From NCBI RefSeq assembly GCF_000189635.1, contig NW_002476522.1, forward strand, positions 124,001-188,000: 64,000 bases of DNA. Reading direction: 5' to 3'. Below the pieces are notes generated by a model. It did not search any database. It saw only the letters and a program-made list of their open reading frames with translations, and was not told where the DNA came from. Origin of the DNA: Tetrahymena thermophila SB210. Lineage: Eukaryota > Ciliophora > Oligohymenophorea > Hymenostomatida > Tetrahymenidae. Below, one piece after another: positions 13,439 through 24,700 of the stretch; position 1 is the first letter of the stretch; each line of letters starts with the position of its first letter. Made by a program: the position numbers and the translations under genes.

Positions 13439-13914
13439 ATGGCTATGCAAAGAGTCTCAAACTTAAGAGATTACTATAACATGGTGTAAGAGGAATAAAA
13501 TCTGGATGAGTTTTCATTATTTTTGAAGGACATTATCTTATTTAAAAAAATCAAAGTTTGAAAAAAAGTTAACAAATTAATTAAAGCAAATGTTTTAAAG
13601 ATAATTTATTCTATAATAAATAATACATTATTAAATTAAACATAAAAACAAGCCATAATAAAAAAATTTAGAAATCAAAAACAATAAAATGAAATGAAGT
13701 AAGCTTTTATGAATATTATTATTAATGCATATCTGAAAATAATTTATATAGTATGAAATTAAAATTTTACGTAAAATTGATATCCAAATTCTAGAGATAT
13801 TTACTTTCAATAATAGTCGGTAAGTCCATATTTTACAAAGGATCAACATACCAACAATTACTTTTATAACATGTTTTAAAAATAGAATTAATAATATTAT
13901 TAAATAAAAATTGA
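13439..13914 (+). CDS. Possible small multi-exon gene, unrecognised
   Basis: The frame starting ATG GCT ATG reads MAMQRVSNLRDYYNMVQEEQ and looks coding. It needs at least two introns to continue, with candidates near 13558-13604 and 13758-13795. Later blocks read IIKKFRNQKQQNEMKQAF and IIVGKSIFYKGSTYQQ, then TGA at 13912. I cannot fix the splice sites, and it may be joined to the block at 13004-13303. No family is recognised. Confidence 0.3.
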
Positions 13915-14472
13915 ATTTCTATATTTTTGTATTTAATTAATTTAAAGTAAAAATTGAAAGAAAACCATTTAAAAATTATAATAATTTATTTTAAATTTTA
14001 TTTCTTTCATTTTTAGTTCAATTTAAAATTAATTATAATAAGTTGAAATATCTTGCTTATTCATTTCACTTATTGCTTGCGCAAAATTTTTGAGCAAAAA
14101 AAGTAACATTTTTATGGCTGCACACACTGCTCACTAACTATGCGCAGAAAATAAATTTGAATTAGATTTCGCATTTAGATGATTCAAGTTTAATAGATAT
14201 TAAATTTTGTGATTGATATTATCTATTTTTTTATTATATATGTAAGTATATTATTTCCATTATTTATTTTTATTACACTCATCTAAATTAAATAGAGAAA
14301 TTTTTTAAATCACAAAAGTTTTTGACAAAATAAGAAAAACTCAGACGTTTATTTAGAACTTAACAATTATTCTATATTATATATTTTAGCTTTTAGATTT
14401 TATTAAGTATATTTAAAAAATAAAAATCAAGAAATTATATTTTATTGTTAAATAACAAAATAATTAATTTTA
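13915..14472. other. Intergenic spacer with a small less-AT-rich island
   Basis: Most of the spacer is featureless A+T. Positions about 14070-14152 are clearly less A+T-rich, carry two TGCGCA-type words about 65 nt apart, and have no good frame. A small RNA or a regulatory element is possible, but nothing in it identifies a class. Confidence 0.4.
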
Positions 14473-14940
14473 ATGGAAGACTAACAACATTTTTAAAAAG
14501 CTTGTTCTTTTAAATGAATAGTTTAAAAAATTAGCATATTAGGCTTCGATTTTGAACCTATTTTTTGTCCTTAAAATCTCCCCTCATTGTAAATTCTCTC
14601 TTAAAAGCTATTATTAAGTTTCTCTTTATAAGCTGTTGTAAAAAAAGAATCTATTTGTAAACTTATGGAAAAAATTTGATTCCTCTCCTCAATAACTAAG
14701 AACAGTGTATCATATATCAACAATAATAGAATAGAATGTATTACACCTCAAAACCCAAATTGAATAGAATTATCAAAACTATTCAGATAGAGTACTGGAT
14801 ATTATATATTTAAAAAAAAGAATAATTCAAGTTAGTATTTATTTCTCTCTACTTATTTTTTTTTTTGATAAGATATGAAATAGTTAAAAAATAAACTAAT
14901 GATTTATGTAATATAAGAATAATTTATTTATTAATGTTGA
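14473..14940 (+). CDS. Possible small protein of unknown function with a frame problem
   Basis: A frame from ATG 14473 begins MEDQQHFQKA. A 31-nt GT..AG segment after it (about 14502-14532) could be an intron. Downstream, a frame reads DSSPQQLRTVYHISTIIEQN and continues to RVLDIIYLKKRIIQ. An intron at about 14821-14882 follows, and a short exon ends at TGA 14938-14940. Between about 14540 and 14670 two overlapping frames both look coding. They would fuse smoothly into KLMEKFDSS if one base of the A-run at 14669-14674 were absent. The strand is also uncertain, because the opposite strand is open over part of the region. The gene converges on the coiled-coil gene ending at 15083. Confidence 0.4.
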
Positions 14941-15082
14941 GGCTAGGATTGGTTTATAAATTTGAACATTCATTTAAGATTATAAATTTATAAGAATTAT
15001 ATATTGCTAGTTAATTAATTAATTTAAATATATGTTTTATTTAATTTATTTTATTTTATATTATAAGTAAGAATTAATTATT

Positions 15083-16739
15083 TCAGATGTAGGATGTGCT
15101 AAGAGAATGTGAATTTTATATTTTATTCTAATAATTATACTAATTTTAATTAGTTTATTACATTTTTTTTTAGCTTGATGATAATAACTTTTTATGGGAT
15201 TTTTAAGGAGTGAAATCCTCTCTACCAGAATTTTATAATGAGGATCTTCTTTTATTTTCTTTTTAATTCATTAATAAATTGATGTAAGAATCTCGCTACT
15301 GTTTTGTTCCACTCAAATATGCATCTTACGTTATGTTAGGCTGATACGTTATTTCTCTTAAAATTCTATCTTAGTCATAGCTGGGCATCCTTCTAGACTA
15401 CTGATTTCTATCAATCGTGTTGCAAGTGTTGTAAAATTAGGAAACTAAATTATAAAATAAATTATTTCTTAATTTAAAAAACGATTAATAATTTACATTG
15501 TGTAGTTGTGGTATTAAGCCTATTCTATAATTGTTCTATTTAAGAATTCTTGTTTTCAATTTCTTTTTTATTGACATATAGTATATATCTTAATTCAGAC
15601 AGTTCATCAGTTAATAAGGAAACCAGCAACTTTAAATCTTAAGTTTCTATTTAATTATGTAATATTTACTAATATTATTTTTTATATAAAATTTAAATAC
15701 AGTCTTAGCTTTCCTGGCTGTTGACAGTTTATTCTTTTGCAAAAGTTCTTATTGTAAGATTTGTACTTTTTAGCTAAAGATTTAGATATTCATCTTAAAA
15801 ATTAACGATAACATTAAGCTTCTCTTAAATTCCTGTTAGATTTTGTTTAATATTAAGCAACTATTTAGGGTATTAAGACAAATATGCATTCAGTTAATTA
15901 AACTCATTTGTGGCAGAGATAAGGAGATTTTCTATATTTTTAGTTATCCCTTTAAGATTTTATTCATCTTTAAGCATATTGGAAGCCTAAATGAATTAAG
16001 TTGAAACAATATTAATAAAATTCTACATAAAAACTATCAATAAATAAATAAATAAGTTAGTAAACCTTTTGCCATTTCTGAAGCAATTATTTCTTTTCTG
16101 ATTCTAATTAGTTTACTTTTAACTATAAATCTTTATTATATTTCTCAATTTAGGAATACTTTCTTTAAAAAGCTGCATATCTTAATGTTTATTAATTATA
16201 ATTATCTTCTAATCTTTTCTTTTGAATCTAAATTTAAGCATTTTCCTTCTTTAGGTAATCATTCAGTCTTAGCATATTATCAAGCCTTTCGTTAGCTTAC
16301 TACAATTATTATTCAATTTATAATTCTTTTCCATTTGGATAACTATATTGCTGTTGCTATACTGCTGCAATGTAGTTTTAATTCTTCTATCCGAATTAGA
16401 AAACATTTTCTCTTTGAGAGTTCATATTACTTGGGCTTATTTTAAATGACTATTTATTTACATTTATATTAAATCAAAATTAAAATGCTTAAAATATTTG
16501 CAATTATTTTAATATAAGAAATTTTACCTAATCTTCTTCCTCGATGTGCGTGCATTTAGCAGAAGATAAATTTAAAAATTTTTGTTTGACATCACTTAAT
16601 TATATTTCAGGTCCCTCAGTAAAGAATTGAAAATCTTAATCAGTTTGTTACTTCTCATTAATTTACTACCTAAAAAATGTAAAAAATTTAAAGAATAAAG
16701 GACATTAGAATTTAATTACTCTTAGCAGCTTTCAGACAT
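15083..16739 (-). CDS. Coiled-coil protein, unrecognised (about 430 aa)
   Basis: Seven exons are proposed in coding order: 16704-16739, 16528-16665, 16066-16449, 15701-15986, 15497-15646, 15162-15444 and 15083-15098; all phases close. The N-terminus reads MSESCQEQLNSN and continues with an acidic segment (THIEEEDQ). Coiled coil starts near residue 105 (QQANERLDNMLRLNDYLKKE) and continues through NQLESEKKQLLQKWQK and NKKEIENKNSQIEQLQNRL. The C-terminal third is basic and polar (RRMPSYDQDRILREITY; ENKRRSSLQNSGREDF) and ends SSSQKKITSYI. No catalytic domain is visible. The composition suggests a cytoskeletal, basal-body or scaffold protein, but only as inference. The first intron uses a weaker GTCC donor, so that exon is the least certain. 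Confidence 0.7.
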
Positions 16740-17693
16740 TTTATGAAACTTTAAATTTAAACTAAGCTGTTAGATTTATTTAAAAAGCTTAAGTTAAATA
16801 TTTGTTGTGATAGTACAAATTATGTTAATATTTTTACAAATAGTATTTTCAATAATTTATTTGTAAAGATTTTTAATTAATCTAACAATGCATGAGTTAT
16901 TAATAATAACATATATATAATTTTTGTTTGAAAATAGCTGTTAAAGATTCATATAATCTAAACTAGTAAAGAAACCAAATACTTTAAAATCATAATAAAA
17001 GTAAACAGAGTGTTTATGTTAGAAATACCAAATATAGTTTTCATAGCGTTTGTTTCATTAAAGCTTCATTTTGTGTTTTTTACAAATAATTAATAATTTT
17101 CTAATCAAAATGACCACTTTTCAATCAGAAAACAGCTTAAATGTATCAAAAATAATCAGTAAAGCATGATTTTATAAATAAATTAATTAAAAGAAATTAA
17201 AAAAGGATTATGAAAATCTTATTTGTTAAATCCTAAATTATTTCATTTAATCTATTTATGTCTAATTGTTAAATATTAAATATGTTGCAACAAGTTTAAA
17301 AGTTGTCTATTAATAATAAATCTCCTCAGAAAATATTCTTATTTAATAATTGATAAACCTTGCTTATAAAAAAATGTAAATAAAAATCATATGAAATAAA
17401 TTTGTTTGTTTGATTGATTTAAAAAGTACTAACGAAAATTTCATAATTTTTACTCATAAATATTATGATCAACTGATATATAAAAATTTATATATGTTGT
17501 TAAAAATAGAGTTTAATATAAGAAATTACACATAAAATAAATAAATAAATATTGGAAGACAAAGAAGATTTATAACTTAATTGCTAAATATCTAAAATAA
17601 ACAAATGATAAATACATAATAAAAAATATATTTCTAGATTTATAAATTATTAAAATTTTTAACAATTAATTCATATTATGAGAATCAATCTTA
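16740..17693. other. Intergenic spacer between two minus-strand genes
   Basis: No coding frame or RNA gene is recognised. The stretch lies downstream of the gene ending at 17694 and upstream of the start at 16739, so the promoter of the coiled-coil gene should be here. Confidence 0.6.
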
Positions 17694-19192
17694 TCAGAAT
17701 AATTCTGCATTTACTTTTCTATGTATTTAAAGCTTAATATCGGCCTCCTCTACCTTTTAAAATTCTCTGTTTAAATTATTTTGCAATATATAGAATTCGT
17801 CATCCTCCTAATTTCTTTTAAGTCTTCCTTCTTTTCTTTCTTACTATTCAAAAGATTTTTTCCATTCATCTATCTATTTTTAGTTAAAATTTATTATTGT
17901 TACAAAAATTAGAATAATCATTTATTTATTTACTGATTATTGGTTATCTAAAGAATCTATGTAATCTATCTCTGTTGGATATCTTTATTTTAAGATCAAT
18001 TTCAAAAATTCATTTCTCTCGTGTAGCATAAGGATTTCCTGTTAAAGAACGCTTTTAAATTCATTCTGTTGGATTTAATTTTGCATGCTATTAATATGTT
18101 TTTCATATAAATCTGTGATTTATTTCTCCAAATTTTCTTTAAGTCTATCGTCATAATTTTTTTCTTCCTGTTGTTAATTGTATTGCTAAAAGTGGTTTTT
18201 GATTGCTTGTGATTTTTAAAAGTTTTCTTCCTCATTCTTTTATATAAACCTGTCAATAAGTTGCTACTCTTATTCAATTTTTTACTTAATTTACTCATAT
18301 TTAAAAGCTTACTGTTTTAAGAAATCTCTATCTAATTCTTGATAATTCCCTTATACGTACATACCTTGGAGTTCAGCATTCTTTATAAACCCCTCATCTT
18401 TTGTTTACAATTTTGTAAATATATTGTTCATAGGTGTACTGTTATTAGTATTAGTAAAATTATTATTATTAATTGCCGATCCAAAACTATTAGCATTATT
18501 CAATAAATAATTAGGATTTCCATACTAAACAGCTCCAGGATTAATCATGTGTGAAGGTGTGTCGATAATATTTATAGAATTGTTTTGACCTTATTACATA
18601 GCAAAGTGGTTGAAATTTTGATTACTCGAAATAGTATTACTTGATTTTTATCTTTGTAATTCTTGGATTTATTGCTATTGTTACTATATTTATTGCAAAA
18701 GCAGCTAATTTTGATAATCTGTGAGCTAATCTTATTTACTTTTTTATGATTATTATGTAATAGGTTGAGCTTATTAGAAACTACTCTAACCTGCTTTTAG
18801 TTTTTATTCTCTCTCTAAGAAAAGCTTTTCTTCTTAAATTTACTACTGTTGTGATTTAACAGGACTATCATCATTCATCTTTTAACTTATATTCTCATTA
18901 ATTGGCGTTGCTATCTCTCGTATAATATCCATTTATAATTTCTATTCAATTCTTTTTTTTACAGGGAAAATTTGCTTAAATTTATAAATTTGATAGTCCT
19001 TTTGTTCATGCTCTGAAAATGAAATCAGCTTTATCAGTTCATACAAAAAGTTGTAGTCCTTTTTAAGAATAGGGTCAACAAGATACATGTTGTAAACATC
19101 AATATGTCCAGAAGATTAAGTAAACTAGTGATAATTAGTTACTATCTAATATAAAATTAAAATTGTAAACAAGTTAATTCATATTTCTAGTA

Positions 19193-19227
<35 letters not shown>

Positions 19228-21054
19228 AAAATACCTTTGAGAAGCAATCCTATATGATAGAATTTAGTTTTAAAAAGAAAGAATTTTAGCTCTGAAATTT
19301 ATCTTATTTCGAGTTATTGTAAAATAATTTACTGAACCAGTTAAGAGCTTCAACATAATCCTTTTCTTTTTCTTGGCTTATAGGAAGCAAAAAGAGTCTC
19401 AGATGGGGATTAAGGAAAAATCTATTAACAAAAAGCTATTTAACTGGGAAAAGGTCATTTAATTTATCAGAGAATTGTTCATGATTCTCATATATAATCT
19501 AATAAAATTGTGTGAAAAAGTTGCAAAATTCAATAGGCAAGTTCTAAAAGAAGGGTATTATAAATTATGTTGTCGTTGAAAATATCTCTGAGTAAAATTA
19601 TTCTTGGTTTTTGGTGTACTTCTCCATAATGTGTTTATCAAATAATTCTTAGAATTGATTGTAAATTGGCATAAAGAGCAGCTACAGATAATTTAATATG
19701 AATGCTGGAATTGGGTATTTTTCTGTGTCTTTCTAGCTACAAATTTAGGTTTTTTATTTGTCAGGAGATTAATTTACTACATAGTGTCTTTAAAAATATT
19801 AAATAAAACGATTAAATACAAAAATTTATAAAATATTTATTAATGAAAAATATTTTTGAACATTATTTTCATCAATATTTTTGTAAAATTTTTACAAAGG
19901 TTTTACCTGATTAAATTATAAATAAGGTCTTTTCCAGTGTGCTTTATTTGCTTAAAGGCATTTCTGTTAAAATTACTTCTGTTTCTGCTGTGGGCTGCAA
20001 AATAAATTCTACCAACTGCAAAATGCACCTCTTGTTAGCTTCCTATTATTTCCTTAGATGTTAGAATACGAACAATTTTGTCTAATTTATTTCCAAAGAG
20101 GATTTTGTTCACTTCATCAATCTAAACTTTTATATTTGGCAGCTACAAGTTTGTGGTATAAAGAGGAGTCAAGGGTTTAATATTTTCATCCAACTATGAA
20201 TTTTAAAAATCCTCTTTTTGTTAAATATATACAATTGTCTTTATGAGGCTTTTTAATGCTGATCTCAATTCGCTTTTGGGTCTGTGCTATAAAAAAAGCT
20301 CTTCAAGATTCTAAAAAAACTCTTTGTTGTTTGATAATTCTTGAAAGAACTATTTAAAATTTTATATAAATTGCTCATTTATCTAATTCTAAAAATTAGC
20401 CACAGTCACACTTGATATTTCACTATTTTGGAATCTGCTCATTACACTTTGCTGAGATCCTTCATAAATATCATTATTAAAAATTTATCTTTCTTCTTTC
20501 TTTTGTTTTGTAAACAAATTAAATAATATTGTGTCCAAAACATGGAGTGTATGTTCGCAAATGTGGGAGTTTAGAAGATCTTTGCATGACTAGAAATCTT
20601 AAATAAGACCTTTTATAAAGCTAATTAATGACGGCACTAATCCTTATTTCAAAGCATCTTTGCTTTCGTAGGAACTCTTTATGACTTCAGAAAGCGCTAT
20701 TTTTTATTTGTGAATTTATAATTATAAAAAATTGTGAAATTAAATGAAATACATCCTATCTCAAATGTTCTCGTCATTACAAGGAAATTCTTTTATAATT
20801 TTATGTTTGTTTATAGTGTCTCCATTATATTTGCTAAAATAATTTCTTTCTACTTTACTATTATTATTCCAATTCTTTAAAATTTAGAAATTCTATTTAA
20901 GATTTTGATTGCTTTAAAGATAAATAAATAATCCTGAGTTTATTATATATATGAAATAAGAATATAATTAGTAATAATTTATTTTTTATTTCAAAAATTG
21001 CTAATAGAAGTAAAAACCTAAGGAGTTTGATAGGATTTTTAAATTAAAATTCAT
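17694..21054 (-). CDS. RasGAP-like protein with C-terminal Gln-rich and coiled-coil regions
   Basis: The protein is about 963 aa. Exons in coding order are 21018-21054, 20781-20933, 19907-20696, 19235-19787, 18365-19145, 17934-18331 and 17694-17873; every junction keeps phase, and the fifth intron is only 33 nt. Residues about 320-540 resemble the C-terminal half of a RasGAP domain. An LPIEFCNFFTQFYQIIYEN block is followed by VKQLFVNRFFLNPHLRLF, at the place of the conserved FLRFINPAI motif. A late block of the type SFFLKLNSIIQDCF comes after that. I cannot find a clear arginine finger, so GTPase activation is unproven. A Gln-rich segment (about 620-690), an Asn-rich segment and a long charged coiled coil (about 760-900) follow. 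A role in small-GTPase control at a scaffold is inference. An unrelated helical protein is the alternative. Confidence 0.6.
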
Positions 21055-21797
21055 TTTTAAAAATAATCCAGCAAATTGATTAGAGTTTTAATCACATGTA
21101 AATCTAATATTTTAAATAATAGCGTAATTAATTATACACCATAAATAGTTACATAAATGTTTTCTAAAATAATTCAATGAGTGAGTGATTAAAATTTTGC
21201 TAAAAAAACTTTTTAAATTCAAAAATTAGTCTTATTTATTAAAATCAATAACAATAAAATTCAAGATAAATCTTTCTTTCTTTCATTCATTCATTTATTA
21301 AAATGTAAAGTCAAAACAAGCAAAATTTGAAATATGAAATTAATGCAATATTTATTTTTTTTGAAATATTCCTAACAACTATATTACATATTAATTATTT
21401 GATTAAAGAATTATGTTGAAGATATTCATTCATTTTAGCTGAATCACATTATCAAAAAAATATAGATTCTATGTATTGATTATGCTTGCTAAAAAACAAA
21501 CAAAAAAAATTTGAAAATAAAAGAAATCCTTTAAATATTGAATAAAAAAATTTTTGTAGTTTAACTTGGATTTACTCATTATTATTTAATACATACAATA
21601 AGAAGGATTAAAAAATAAGAATTTGTTTGTTTATTTGATAAAATAAATAAATAAAGGATACTTAAATACATTCATTTAATTCAAAAATAAGGTTGTTTTT
21701 TAAAAAGAAAGTAGAGGCAAACTAAATTTATAGCAAAAGTTGTCCAACCAATCAATCAACCATACAATCAACTAACAACAATTCGTTCATTTTTTTT
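21055..21797. other. Intergenic spacer between divergent genes
   Basis: This is the shared upstream region of the RasGAP-like gene (-) and the giant Asn/Gln-rich gene (+). It is A+T-rich with short CAAT/CATT repeats near 21281-21300 and 21745-21770. No defined promoter motif can be named. Confidence 0.6.
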
Positions 21798-24700
21798 ATG
21801 TTTAATCAATAAAATTTAAATACTGTTTTTCAGTAAATATCTATACCAAATGTAATTGAGAAGGGACCACGATTATCTCAAGCTTAAACATTCTTAGATT
21901 AAAAAGATTTAATAACTGAATAGTCGTTAGATCGACTCACAGTAAAATGCAGTTAATCGCAACTTAATTATGACACTCCCTCTCCTTAATAAAAGTCTTA
22001 ATAGAACACTTACAAAAGTTAGGAAGGGCTAGCTCGATCAAACGATGACATGCTAAACATTATCAGCTCAGACCCAGCTGCATCTTCAAATAATTTTAAA
22101 TAGAATTTAGCAATAATAAAAAATCCAAACTTAAGTAACCCTTAAGCGCTGTACTTAGGATCTGATTGCTTTATTGAAAACATATAAAGAAGTTACCCTT
22201 ACTCAGGTCCTTAATCGCTTGAGTCTTCATCAGCAGCAGTTGTCCATTTGCCTAATACTAATACTGCTACTTTGACAAATATGAATTAAAAATATATCTT
22301 ACCATTTAATGGAACTCAACAACTACATTATGGATAATAAATAAGCAATATTAGGCCTAACTTTTAGTTAAATCTTAACTAAGTATAAATGTAATAGCAA
22401 TTAATTGGTAATCAATCTAATTTTAAAAATTTTTAATAAAATGATGTGAACTTCAATGCTCCTAAAGAAAATTATTCTATGGTGCAATAGTTTGGTATTC
22501 CTCCAGTAGTAAATTATAACTCGTAATAGTTACAATAGTATTAAGCTATAAAGCAACCTATGGTTGGTTAAAATTTCTATGACATAAGCAAACAAATCCA
22601 AAATTAAAACTCAAATTAGTCATCACCAATAAAATTTTTAGTTACTCCAATACAGTAACAATTAAATTTATAGAATCAAGTATTTAATTAAGATATTCAA
22701 AATAATAATAACAATAGATAGCATTCACCTAATTTTTTACATAAATAGCTATTCAATGGATATTAGGGTAATTTCATTTAAACAAATTTAGTGGCTACTC
22801 CTAGTAAAGATGGAAATTCTAACATTTATGAAAATAACAGCAGGAATGTGTCACCTGATAACTAAATTAATAATATCCATGCTCTCAATAATAAATTATA
22901 ACCTAATTTATCTCTTATTAGTGCATTAAACAAAGATACTCAATAAAATGCAAACATCAATTATATTTAGAACTAAAATCCAAATTCAAATACTTAAAAT
23001 ATTAACAAATTCCAAGTTTACAATCTGTAGAATGTTTAAAAGAAGTTGAATTAAAAAACCTAAAACTAGCAATAGTAATTAGCTCCATACACTATCACTT
23101 TTGGAAGTTCAAACAACCTTAATACAGTTTAGTCAAACAATAATAATTCTTCTACAATGTACCAATTACTTTAACCATATCAAATTACTAATCAAAGCAA
23201 TAATAGCTAATTAAATGAACTCTCAAACGCTTCAAAGGGTTCTTCGTAAATTGAAAGTCAGAATTATAGAACTCATGAAACAAATAAATAGCATAATAAC
23301 TAAATTCCTTCAAATGTAGAGTTTAATTGCATGCTCTCTGCTAAAAGTCAGCTCTCTTAATTCCCTTAACTATTAACTCCTTATGCTTAAAATTAATAGT
23401 AAATTAATAATATCTCTATGTAGTAGCAGGGAGTTACAGATGTATAGAACTAATCTTAAAACAATTAATCAAAAGAATCTTATCAATAGAATATTAAAAA
23501 TTAGCTTAAGCCATAAAATGAGCAGCAATATCACTTTTACCCTATTTCTATGTAGAGGAGAGGTAGTTAATCTTAATATGTGTCTCCTAAAGAATCAAAT
23601 TCTACTGCTCTTACTTCACCTATTGATATTTAAGTCAGATAAAATAAACTCGGCTCTTGTCTTTAAGGTGAGAGTAATCATACTACAATGAGAATATGTG
23701 AAATCTCTTCGACTATGAATCCTTTATAAATTCCGTCAGAAAATACTAGCTAAAGAGATGAAAATATTATATTAAATTAACATGCTCAAAACAGTTCATA
23801 CTAAACTTAAGATAAATATATATTTTAAAATAATAATAAGTCAGATTTAAATCAGAAATAGTCAGACTAATCATCATCAGTTACAATGTACCAAGCAAGT
23901 TCTTAAACAGGACAGAGCAGTAATTAATTTGCTTAATCTAATAACTCACTTAATAGTTAAAAATCAGGAAAAGGTAATTAATTTAGCGGGCTTGTTTAGA
24001 TTAAAGAAGAATTAGACTCTGATAATTAAATGAAGTAAAATATATAAAATAAAAAATAATAAGAAAATAACCAGTTATCTAACACAAATCATTAAATTTA
24101 CTACTATAAAACAAACAAATAAGATAATAATGAAGAAACAAAAAAGAAAAGTAGAAAATCAAATTAAAGCTATGATTTAGCTGCTAGTTATTATAATAGA
24201 ATACGCTAATTTAATGAGTCTTCGCATGAGGAGAAAATAGAATTATGTCTTAAAGGTAATCACAAGCAATGTTTAATTAATCCCAAAAGACTTTCTTTGA
24301 ATAGAACAGATAAAAGTCTAGATGGTTCAAATATTCATGAAAGTCATTGCAATTCTTCAAAGTGTAATTCCAACAGCTAATTAGCTAGCTCCACTTAATT
24401 AAATAATTCTTAAAATGTTAAAACTTAGTTATCTAAATCAAAAGAAAGAAATTCGAGTCAAGAAAAGTAAAACTTAGCCAAAAAACCACCTAAAATTATG
24501 TAAAACGACAACCAATTATAATAAGAAATCGATAATAGCAATTCTTAAAAGGTCAACGAAGAAAAGCTTCTTTCTCTACTATCTCCATCTTATAAAAAAG
24601 TTCAATAGATCTAGTAATTAATGAAAATAGAGCAAGAAAGGCTCCAAAAAGAAAAAGAAAAATTCACAGAAATATAGGAAAACAAAGGCATTTTCACATT

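Noticed and set aside
13631-13849. A 72-codon minus-strand frame
   Set aside because: It overlaps a more plausible plus-strand coding block and is built of Ile/Leu/Tyr codons typical of the reverse of A-rich sequence.
14460-14750. A minus-strand coding frame opposite the small gene at 14473-14940
   Set aside because: It is open and partly plausible, but has no usable start and an upstream TGA that no intron removes cleanly. It is kept only as an uncertainty about the strand.
16420-16663. A minus-strand frame starting MRSNKLIKIFNSL
   Set aside because: A different frame over the same bases joins in phase to exons on both sides and has the composition of the downstream coiled-coil protein.
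20690-20825. An in-frame TGA that could suggest stop-codon readthrough or selenocysteine in the RasGAP-like gene
   Set aside because: A GT..AG intron at 20697-20780 removes the TGA and restores phase exactly, so no recoding is needed. An alternative start at 20825 was dropped for the same reason.
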